Assembly: GCF_004359215.1 (NCBI RefSeq)
Contig: NW_027152213.1
Coordinates: 2,322,411-2,382,171 of the forward strand
Direction: 5' to 3'
DNA: 59,761 nucleotides
Source of the DNA: Bremia lactucae
Taxonomy: Eukaryota > Oomycota > Peronosporomycetes > Peronosporales > Peronosporaceae
Position numbers and translations under genes: made by a program. The first letter of the stretch is position 1. Each line of letters begins with the position of its first letter. Below, in pieces: positions 9,986 through 18,847 of this stretch. The notes beneath the pieces are model-generated. The model searched no databases. It was given only the letters and a program-made list of their open reading frames with translations, and was not told the DNA's origin.

Positions 9986-10466
9986 TGTAATGGGGCACAC
10001 ATCGGTTGGAGAACCGTTGTTGTGGTACATTTGCTTTATGGGTAAAATACCCTTTTATCTAATTTTGAAATAGTTACTTAAATCCCATTTATTATGGGTA
10101 ATAAGTGGTGTCGCCGCCAGATATAAATCTGGCGGCCAAAATCTATTTTAATTACCTAGGGTAAGGTTTTTAGATCTAAATAATTAAATAAAGTTCCGTT
10201 CCCCTTTTGATCTTAAAGCGTTAAGTGCCTTCCTAATGCTTGCGCATTGATCTGTAAGAGATAGAAGCCTTTCTCAGGTATATCCTCTTTGGCACTAGTT
10301 GCCACTTGGTTCTACGAACCCCTGCATCCCTTGAACTAGGATTCCTTAAGCTTTGATAGCTTGTACGACTAACTGAGTTGTTAAGCCCATTGGTTCAATA
10401 GGACTAAGTGACTTTCTGAGTCTGAAAGTCTTCCTCTGACTTTAGGAGCGAGGTAGCTCCGCTACA
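9986..10466 (+). repeat. 3' LTR of family B (copy L1)
   Basis: 481 bases from TGTAATGGGGCACACATCGG to ...GTAGCTCCGCTACA, with TGTA/TACA ends. Inside, 10113-10136 is a perfect 10-bp stem hairpin (GCCGCCAGAT, loop ATAA, ATCTGGCGGC) that is conserved in all three LTR copies here. By eye it is closer to L3 (18127-18594) than L2 (10999-11478) is. Confidence 0.9.
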
Positions 10467-10998
10467 GGAAGCCAGGGCATTGAATTAGACAAAGCAGATT
10501 TTGGACTTCACAAAAGGTGCAGCACGTCCCCGGTTAATTAGCACCATGATGCGATTAGATCCAGCTTTTTTTGCCGATGAGCACTTGCAATTTTTTAAGA
10601 CGTTCGTCATATAGGAAAATATATACATGCACGTATAAACTAATGGGATAACCAGCTGACATTGTCAGTTCCAGATTGTAGGTCAAAATGCTACCAATCA
10701 TTGCGTTTGGCTTTCACGTCGGCTAAATGGTTTGTGCACGACGTGCCGCTAACAACGCCGGGATACCATCACAGATTTGACATTTTTTTCTTTAAAAGAT
10801 GAGCTTTTTGCTCTAAACAAAATGTACAAAATAGCGACAACCTTTCACAGTATATTGCTCGCAATAGAAAGCTTCAACTGATGCATTGAGTGTATGGTGA
10901 ACGCTAGCGTGTGCTTGAGTCATGAAGTAAATTTCATTCTAGAAATTGTAAATTTTTCAGCACAATCGCCGCATTAACGTAAGTCGCATCCTTAAAAC
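10467..10998. other. Spacer between two inverted LTRs
   Basis: 532 bases between the tail-to-tail 3' LTRs L1 and L2. I see no coding region and no short direct repeat matching either LTR flank. It may be old host sequence that received two insertions, or the loop of a rearrangement. Confidence 0.4.
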
Positions 10999-11478
10999 TG
11001 TAACGGAGCTGCCTCGCTCCTAAAATCAGAGGAAGACTTTTAGACTCAGAGAGTCTCTTTGTTTTATTGAACTAATGGGTCTACCAACTCAGGGAGTCAG
11101 TCGTACAAGCTACAAATGCTTAATGAATCCTTGTTCAAAAGATTCAGGGGTTCGTAGAACCAAGTTACAACTAGTGCCCAAGAGTATATACCTTAGAAAG
11201 GCTTCTATCTCTTACAGAAGCCTTAGAAACGCACTTAACGCTTTAAGATCAAAAGGGGAACTGCACTTTATTCAGTTATTTATATTTAAAAAGCTTACCC
11301 TAGCTAATTAAAAAAAGATTTTGGCCGCCAGATTTATATCTGGCGGCGACCGCATTTGTTACCCATAGTGAATGGAATTTAAGGAATTAACTATTTTAGA
11401 ATAGGATAAAAGGATATTTTACCCATAAATTAAATGTACCACAACAACGGTCCTCCAACCGATGTGTGCCCCATTACA
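10999..11478 (-). repeat. 3' LTR of minus-strand family-B element (copy L2)
   Basis: 480 bases, plus-strand ends TGTAACGGAG and CCCCATTACA. It is followed on the right by the reverse complement of a polypurine tract, so it is the 3' LTR of the minus-strand element. The 10-bp GCCGCCAGAT hairpin is at 11324-11347. Confidence 0.9.
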
Positions 11479-11490
11479 CCCTCCCCCATC
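11479..11490 (-). other. Polypurine tract of minus-strand family-B element
   Basis: Minus strand GATGGGGGAGGG abuts the LTR, identical to the tract of the left element at 9974-9985. Confidence 0.8.
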
Positions 11491-11587
11491 AGACGGTTGA
11501 CACCGAGTGACAACATCTGCTTCATTTTCTCTTTGAGGTGGAACCTAAACAGCTAACCGTTCGGTTGCGTTTTCTTTCCTTTGTCTC

Positions 11588-12453
11588 ATGACAATCAAGC
11601 GTGAGTCACAGACTCTTAGCACCTTCCTAGTGGATTCGTAATAATGTTGGAATAAGGGTCCTGTGTCCTGCTCAATGCACTTAAGGCATCAGCGGCACCA
11701 CGTTCTGGGAACGGATTTGGGGCCCGCCGAGGTTCATCCAAAGAAGAAGGCGTGGAAGAGCGACTCTCTTGTTCTTCATCCTCTGATAGAGTGTAACTTT
11801 CAAAGTACACCATTCCCTTATTTTCGCAATAAAGAGAAAGAGTGGACAATCCTCATAGAGGAAAGAGCTCGTCGTCGAGCTGCCGAGATAGCGAAAGCTA
11901 AAGCTCATAGTGAATATAGATTCACTCCGCTTAGTGCGGACGAGCGTCTCAAAGAGATAGCGGGTCATAGCATGGCCATCTGGATCTCTGGTGACCCGGC
12001 GAGGACGCCGGGGGAGATCGCTGCCCGCGACGCTCTTCATGAGCAATACCTTACGCCAAAGGTAATGATGCGAAGCCAGTATCTGACGCGTTTACGTGAT
12101 CAAGCCCGTGGGGCTTCGGTGACCTCCATGAGGGAAATTCTGATTGTTTTGTTTCCAAACGAAAACAGGAGTGAAAACGAAGTCTCATTTAAGAACTGGT
12201 TTACCAGGCCCGCAAACTCCGTAATATCAGGAATATCAGAGAGTCTGCGGATAGAGGTGATGTTCGTTTTGAACGGAAGCTTCGCTTCGACTTTGCTAAG
12301 CTTAAAGCCAAAGGCCAGTTACGTTCGGCATTTATGCCACAAAACGAAGAAAGGCCTAGCCAAAATTTCAGTGCTTCGGTTGACCGTACAAACAAGGATC
12401 GAAGCCGCACTGAGGCTTTAGATCCACCTAATCCAAAGTTTAGTGGTGAGTAG
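11588..12453 (+). pseudogene. Antisense ORF of family-B retroelement, right copy, with micro-inversion
   Basis: Opposite in direction to its host element. It starts ATG at 11588 (MTIKRESQTLSTFL), 110 bases inside the 3' LTR, and ends TAG at 12451-12453 after FSGE. From 11836 on it matches the left copy at about 99 percent in DNA (IEERARRRAAEIAKAKA, TPLSADERLKEIAGH, later VRFERKLRFDFAKLKAKG after a shared frame change). Bases about 11628-11830 are inverted relative to the left copy: the piece coding SEDEEQES, NPFPERGAAD and SNIITNPL now lies on the minus strand, so this copy cannot make the whole protein. Inside the inverted piece its frame is intact where the left copy has a one-base shift. 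Confidence 0.6.
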
Positions 12454-12476
12454 CGTCGTTTGATGCGAGTTGACCC

Positions 12477-14129
12477 TAAGCTTGGCGCTCAAAAACGTCA
12501 ACGGCGTACGGGCAATCTTGCCGAAGAGGTACCTCGAACTCCCAAGAGTTTTCAGAAGAGGGTAACCCTAACCACTTCACCAGATACTGGTATTGGCCCT
12601 GACGACGACGTCGCTTTTAGAGTTTCTCCACATGAAACTGAAAGTTCCCCCGCGCATAAAGCAGCGCGGGGGGGGGCCAAAATCTCGGTGGAGGCATTTG
12701 GTGCTCTGAAGCACGAGGTGCAACTTCTTCGTGAGGTCGTTGCTTGAGTTGAGAGCTCCTTTGAGACGAGTTAGAACCGTCTTTCGCTGCTGGAGCGACA
12801 ACAACCTCGTTTAGAGGGCCAGCTGGACATCCTTGTAAGGATGCAGCAATCTGCGGCACGACCGCCTGTCTCGGTGCAAGCGCCTTCAAGTCCACGTGGG
12901 GAGGGTCCCGATATGGCTTATGCAAACCAACGTAAAATCACTGGGTGTGCACGCAGCTTTCTAGAAGGGTTTGGCGTGTAAGCTAGGCCCTTCTTGGCCA
13001 CGACCCGAAATGGCCCAATAAAGCGCGGGCGCATGTTGGTCTTGAAGACCGCGGAAATCAAGTTAGTCGGTAGACTATTAGCGTTTTATAAAACTCGTTC
13101 TCCGACCACATAAGAATCAATACATTTTCTGCCTTTGGCATTTGCTTGTTCTTTTTTTGTCTTAGCTATCAGCCATCGTGTCAAGTACATGTCTTAAGAC
13201 ACTAAATCGCGTCGCGAGAAACTCGCTTACTTGTTTCTGAATGGTAACAGGGCTAATATCTGCAAGCCTCCGGCTAGTTCTCCCCCAACATGCCCTGAGC
13301 CCCGCAGTGGTATCGTTACCGGAACGCGTGGGTGGGTGAGACCGTTGACATATAACGGAGTGTAGCCTGTAGAGGCATGGACAGTGTTATTTAACGCAAA
13401 TGCCACCACTAAGAGCAGTGAGCTCCAGCGCTTTGCCGTTTGTGCACAAACTGCGTAAAACGTCTTCAATGATGCGATTGACACGTTCGTTTTGACCATC
13501 GGTCTGCGAACGGTCCGCGGTGCACATGTCCAATCTAGTGCCAAGCACTCGAAAATTTGGTTTGCAAAATTACCCGTGAAACTGGGGTCTCGATCAGAGA
13601 CAATTGCCACTGGCAAACCGTGTCGTCGAAACACGCGATCGATGAGCAGCATTGCTGTGCCTTCACCATAAATGGTATCTGGCACAGTCGCTAAGTGAGA
13701 CATTTTGCTCAATCGGTCAACAAAGACCACTATGCCAGAGTTACCGGCCGAATTTTTCGGTAGACCGAAAACAAAAAATCATTCTTATGGACTCCAAACA
13801 CCCTATGGGTAGGGGCAGACATGCCAGTGGCGCAGCAGCATGCGCCGAGGATTTAACCCATTGGCAAGTTTCGCGTTTGCGAACGCATGTGCTGACCCAT
13901 TTATAAAGTTTGGGCCACCAACAAATCTGGCTCACAGAGCCGTAGGTCTTTTCTCTACCGAGATGACCCACATAGGACAGTTCCGTGTGCCTCATAGAGG
14001 ATTCGCTACTTCAAATCCTCATCATGAGGAACAACGACGCGCGGAGGATCCGCAGCGTCCGTGCACTAAAGCAATAGGTCGTTATCGATAGAAAATCGAT
14101 GTAACCTCGCACGCAAATGTGCAGACAGT
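12477..14129 (-). pseudogene. Integrase and chromodomain of the minus-strand family-B element
   Basis: In minus-strand order: the zinc-binding part (VGHLGREKTYGSVSQ, CETCQWVKSSA), the core (VFVDRLSKMSHLATVPD, IVSDRDPSFTGNF, VHASTGYTPLYVNG), the SH3-like tail in fragments near 13000, a Pro-rich linker (12925-12617), then TAA, then the chromodomain (12613-12480), identical in wording to the one at 8.85 kb and ending TAG at 12479-12477. Frameshifts separate nearly every block, and the core region near 13740-13790 is damaged. The enzyme would have inserted element cDNA; this copy is dead. Confidence 0.8.
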
Positions 14130-15690
14130 TTAAATCCCCAGTATTAGGTCAGTAATAGGCGACACGATAGTCGTTAAGTGAGAGAGCTCATTATCCGGCC
14201 TGTGTGATAACGCATCGGTCAAAGCATTTTTCTTGCCGGGCGTATATTTCACCTCGAAGTTGTATTCCTTAAAAAAGGATAGCCATCGGGCCATTCTCTG
14301 TGAGAGATGAGGCGACTTAGTCGCCGTGCGTAATGACGCGTGACCTGTATAAATCACAAACGACTTAGAGCCGAGCAGATGAACTCTGAATTCGACGAGA
14401 GCATACTTCATAGCAAGTAACTCTTTGTCAGAAGTGAGTAGTTCTTTTCCGCAGCTTTAAGCTGTCTAAACTCGAACGCAAAACACATTCACGCCCATCA
14501 ACATCTGTTTGTAGCAGAGCACTACCAATGGCAATATCCGAAGCGTCACAGACGACACTTAAAGGCCAATTTGGATTTGGTAGTGCCAGGATCGGGGCAT
14601 GGATAACTCTATCCATAACTGCTTGAAAAGCATTATGTTCTGTGCTAGTCCAGCACCGATCTGCGTATATTCTAAGAAGATTAGATAATGGCCTAACCAT
14701 ATCAGCGTAATTTTCGCTATAATTGTGTAAATAATTGGCGAGACCCAACCACTTACGCAAATCCTTTTGGTTGTTAGGGACCGGCCAATCTACTATGGCT
14801 TTTACTTTAGCGGAATCCGCTCTAAGGCCTCGCTTTCCAATGAACCATTTTAAAAAAGGAATTTTGTCTGCGCCAAAAATGCATACAGATGCATTGGCAT
14901 ACAATTTTGTTGTGCGCATGCACTCGAGCACTGCTCGCAAATGGTCTAAATGGCTTTCCATATCCGACCGACCTTGCTCCGCACGACTAAGGACAAAAAT
15001 GTCATCAAAGTAAGTCAGTGCATAACCTCGATGACGGTGGAACAGCTGCGTCACTAGACGATTAAATGTTGCCAGGGCGTTGGAAAGCCCTTGTGGCATA
15101 ATCAGCGACTCCCATAACATGCCACTTGGGGTGCTAACCGCTGTAAGCGGGATATCGCTAGCTCGCATGAGCAATTGGTAGTAACCATCGACTAAGTCCA
15201 ATGCACTGTACATTGTACATCCCACCATATTATTCTCAAAACATCATTTCTAGGAGGGGGGGGGTTGTGCTGGTATAGTGGCAGCATTAAGCTTATTATA
15301 AGCATGTACAATGCGCCATTTACCATTTGGCTTTTTGACACAAAATGTCGGTGTCGAATGAGGAGATTAGCTCTCTCGTACCACTCCTGCCTCGTGCTTA
15401 GCACGAATGAAATCGTCAATGACGTCACACTGCTCCTTTGGTAAAGGCCATTGTCTTGTGACACAGTATTTGGTTCCCGAAACTAAGTCAATTTCATGAC
15501 GGACACCTCTATCCGGAGGTAAAACAGATGGTGGGTTATTGCATACCACATCTTGGAATTCCTTGATTAAGGAATAAAAGGGACCCGTAGGATCTTCAAG
15601 GATCGATGACCCATTTCGCGCACTAAGTGCAGCTTTTGTGTCATCCAGGATAGCTTCGTCTAGAAGTGACGATGAGTTTAACTCAACCAT
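14130..15690 (-). pseudogene. Reverse transcriptase and RNase H of the minus-strand family-B element
   Basis: The RT starts around GVRHEIDLVSGTKYCVTRQW (15500), with fingers and palm in FCVKKPNGKWRIVHAYNKLN, SALDLVDGYYQLLMR, STPSGMLWESLIMPQGLSNA and the catalytic box YFDDIFVLSRAE near 15020. The connection and RNase H follow with VVCDASDIAIGSALLQ, ELLAMKYALVEFRVHLLG, SLRTATKSPHLSQRMARW and the tail ALTDALSHRP. Breaks: a stop at 15367-15369, a frameshift around 15250 next to a C8-run in the minus strand, and another near 14420. In the RNase H the usual TDHAS is TGHAS, so a catalytic Asp is lost. Family: Ty3/gypsy pol. Confidence 0.85.
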
Positions 15691-15693
15691 AGG

Positions 15694-16960
15694 TCAAATG
15701 ACCACCATTTCAGATAAGTCACCAGCTTTTAAGGCTCGACCGCACTCATCAATAGACATTTCGTATAGGTCTAAAAGAGCATGTAACGAAGGGATTGCTG
15801 CAAGGCTAACTTCTCCCTCGATGTTACCGGTTACACCATTTACAAGCGTTTGTAAATGCTCACTCGTATCACTTTGTAAGGGTATAAACTCTTCGTGTCC
15901 ATCCTGTCTTCGAGTGGAGACAATACGCCTCTTAGAGGCCGGGACATTCACGTCCCCGGGTTTTCCAGCCTGTATTGGTTCTATACAAGATATGGTGTCT
16001 AATTTGACATCCGACAAGGAGTAAGGTAACTCAACTTCCTTATTTAGCGAACGTTTACGTGTCGCTTCACGAGCATTAGGAGGGTTTGACCCGAAATGCC
16101 CTGGCGAACTGCCAATAGTGTCACTATTGACACTCAGTACGGTGCCACCTCGGTCGACCACACTCGGTGGACTTAGAAGTGCCACACCACGTATCTCAGG
16201 GATATTGCACCCTTGAAATCCTGGCGAACCGCCAACAGTGTCACTACTGACACTCAGTACGATGCCACCTCGGCCGACCATACTCGGTGGACTTAGACGT
16301 GCCTCCACGTATCTCAGGGATATTGCACCCTTGATGATTCGGCCTTAGGCCAGCAATGCGTTCAGCTTTCAGTGAATTGTTCTCACAACGAGTGTCACTC
16401 GACGAGGTATGTGCCGTTTCACTTATTTCTGCCGAGTCGGGCTCAGAATTAATTTTTTTAACATTAGAGCTTATTAACTCAGACATGCCATTGTCTAAAA
16501 CACTGACAGCTCATTCAATGATCCGCGATAATAGCGCTTTTGTTGCCTAGCAAAGGTGGGTTCATGACCCTCCAAAACTTTGCTAGGAACATTGCGCGTG
16601 GCGCCTAAGGTCTTAGACCTCCAATCGATCCATGGCTCATGGTGTTCTTATTAGGCCATACCAAGGATGAGATCATATCTCGAATCCAAATCAAGGACGA
16701 GACAGCGTTCCTTACTGTCAAAGTCCAGAAACTTTATACATAATTTCAATAGAACTTTGGGAACAGCGACACGAGTCCCAGTCGCTATGCGAACAGAGAT
16801 TGTATCACCTTCATGCGCTCTAAGCGCCTAAACGTATAGTTGACTTCCTTCAAGAGAAAGGCGTCGAGCATAATTGCAAGACGCTCCTAAGTCAATCAAA
16901 ATTGACCACGGCTTATCAAAGCCCTTCACAGTCGCTTGAGCGACTAGCAAGCCAGGCTTG
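15694..16960 (-). pseudogene. Protease and protease-RT linker of family-B element
   Basis: Near 16890 the minus strand reads SILIDLGASCNYARR, an aspartic-protease active site in which the usual DSGA/DTGA is DLGA. It is followed by a stop (LYV then TAG) and by ISVRIATGTRVAVPKVLL and a second conserved region DSRYDLILGMA. From 16486 to 15694 comes a low-complexity acidic linker with frameshift. This linker contains a tandem duplication of 120 bases (16100-16219 and 16220-16336), each unit encoding CNIPEIRG and LSVxSDTxGxSPG phrases; a 2-base deletion in the outer unit causes a frameshift. The linker end [13 protein letters not shown] is recognisable again at 38.7 kb. Confidence 0.7.
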
Positions 16961-17042
16961 TACTCTCGCCCCGTGCCATTGAGCACCGAGCTAATTGGGG
17001 CTAGGTTCTGCTTATTCTCACCTCCTAGAGGCTCGACAGAGC

Positions 17043-18066
17043 CTAGGTCTTCCCCAGTAGGGCGCCCCGCACCTTCTGGGTATCGACGTTTTCCCGCACC
17101 GTACCAGATCTCTGGTTTAGGTCGGAGTTGGAGCTCTTCCGAGCTTTACACGAATTTCGAAGAGGGCAGGCAGGGCGTAAATCTTTCGTGCTTCCGCACA
17201 TATAACATCTACGGATGGTCTTATGCTGCTCCACAGATTTAAAAGGCTCTTTTCCTTCCGTAACAAGGCTTAAATCCATAGGTTCCGCTCTATTAGACGG
17301 AACCCATGTGCTCGAAGAGCTTGTTCGGTAGACAGGCGTGCTAACGCGAGCAGACTTAAAGTTAACCTCGGCGCGTAACACTATGGCAACTGCCTCTTCG
17401 AACGTAGCCGGATAAGATCGAAACAATTCCGTCCAGGCAACGCCCTCATTGAGACCTCCCATATAGATGGTCACTACAATTGCTTCTTGCACCGGGTCTC
17501 GATGCATGGATGCAATGAGAGTTCTCAACTCCTGGACAAAGTCCCCTAGGGTTCTTTTACCCTGTCGAGTCGCTAGGAGCCGTGCTCGCATGCGAAAAGC
17601 CTGATCAGGCGGTGCAAACGTGCTGGTTATTTGCTATTTAGCGAATCCCATGAGAGAAAAGCGTCTTTATGAACGTGCTGCACGATAGTACCCACTCCAT
17701 GGCTCTACCTCCAAGTTTGGAAATGGCCATAGCCACATTTTGCCGTTCTGTTAAGAACAAGGCGGAATCAATGGACATTTCCATCTGCTTAATCCAAAAA
17801 GGGAGATTTTTCGCCTCTTTTGCCTTAAATGTCTCCACATTTACAGTTAGAGGGCGAGCCCTCGGCTCTGAGTCAGGTACAGAGATGTCCCGAGTTGGCA
17901 TAGATGCCACAAGATGATCTTGCACCTGACCGATCAGGGAGGCTACGTACCGCATGAAGGCTTCAAGCCTTTCATGCAGGACCTCTGGTCGCTCAAGCCT
18001 GAGTAAGGCTTTGAGCTTGTCATAAGCGGCGCGTTGCGCTTCTGACATTTCTGGAACCTCTTCCAT
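17043..18066 (-). pseudogene. Gag of the minus-strand family-B element
   Basis: Starts MEEVPEMSEAQRAAYDKLK at 18066. The Gag core follows (NLPFWIKQMEMSIDSALF, ISKLGGRAMEWVL), a frameshift with stop at about 17638, then RTLGDFVQELRTLIASMH and VVTIYMGGLNEG. The zinc knuckle reads CYMCGSTKDLRPAC: the His ligand is replaced by Asp. A B-type remnant at 37.25 kb still has STKHLRPAC, so the change is a lesion of this copy. Gag lies directly after the primer site. Confidence 0.8.
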
Positions 18067-18109
18067 TTTCGTGAGAAATTAGTCTTGTGAAGACGCAGGC
18101 GTAGATTGA

Positions 18110-18124
18110 CTACGAGTGCTACCA
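18110..18124 (-). other. Primer-binding site of family-B element
   Basis: Minus strand TGGTAGCACTCGTAG, two bases inside the LTR. It shares TGGTAGCAC with the family-D site at the left edge, so both families probably use the same tRNA, plausibly initiator tRNA-Met (inferred). Confidence 0.7.
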
Positions 18125-18126
18125 GG

Positions 18127-18594
18127 TGTAGCGGAGCTACCTCGCTCCTTAAGTCAGAGGAAGACTTTCAAACTCAGAGAGTCACTTAGTTCTATTGAAC
18201 GAATGGGTTTTACAACTCAGGGACTCGTACAAGCTAGCAAAGCTTAAGGAATCCTAGTTCAAGGGATTCAGGGGCTCGTAGAACCAAGTGGCGACTAGTG
18301 CCCAAGAGGATATACCTTAGAAAAGCTTCTATCTCTTACAGATCAATGCGCAAGCCTTAGAAAGGCACTTAACGCTTTAAGATCAAAAGGGGTTATTTAA
18401 TTATTTAGATCTAAAATCCTTACCCTAGGTAATTAAAATAGATTTTGGCCGCCAGATTTATATCTGGCGGCGACCCCATTTATTACCCATAATAAATGGG
18501 ATTTAAGTAACTATTTTAAAATTAGATAAAAGGGTATTTACCCATAAAGTAAATGTACCACAACAACGGTTCTCCAACCGATGTGTGCCCCACA
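18127..18594 (-). repeat. 5' LTR of family-B element (copy L3)
   Basis: 468 bases, plus-strand start TGTAGCGGAGCTACC, end GTGTGCCCCACA; the last bases differ from CCCCATTACA of L1 and L2 by a small deletion. The conserved 10-bp hairpin is at 18448-18471. Its right edge lies 254 bases from the MSH6 stop codon; nothing else is seen in between. Confidence 0.85.
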
Positions 18595-18847
18595 TCAGAA
18601 GCCAATGTGACATTTGGCGAATTTTTGTGCCCTTGTTTTTGTACCACCATGAGCGCAAGCAAGCCACTACTCGTAGTGTACGAGGTGTGTAGCTCCTTTA
18701 CATTTTACTTTGAAAAGTAAAGTTGTTTTTGTGGCCGATACAATAATTACATATGTCCAGCGATTGGATATTTTAAAACCACTTGCTGCATTTTACACTT
18801 TTTCAGCACATCGGAACACATAACATCATATTTTCTCCTTCAAACAT

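Larger units (their letters stand above)
10999..18594 (-). mobile_element. Near-complete family-B Ty3/gypsy retrotransposon (chromovirus type)
   Basis: A 7.6-kb element with, in minus-strand order, 5' LTR (L3), primer site, Gag, protease, RT, RNase H, integrase, chromodomain, an antisense ORF, polypurine tract and 3' LTR (L2). Every coding part carries at least one stop or frameshift. The two LTRs differ at many positions and by several indels (I estimate 10-15 percent), so the insertion is old or the LTRs are not a true pair. I find no matching 5-bp target duplication (AAAAC on the left, TCAGA on the right), which also fits rearrangement. Confidence 0.85.
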
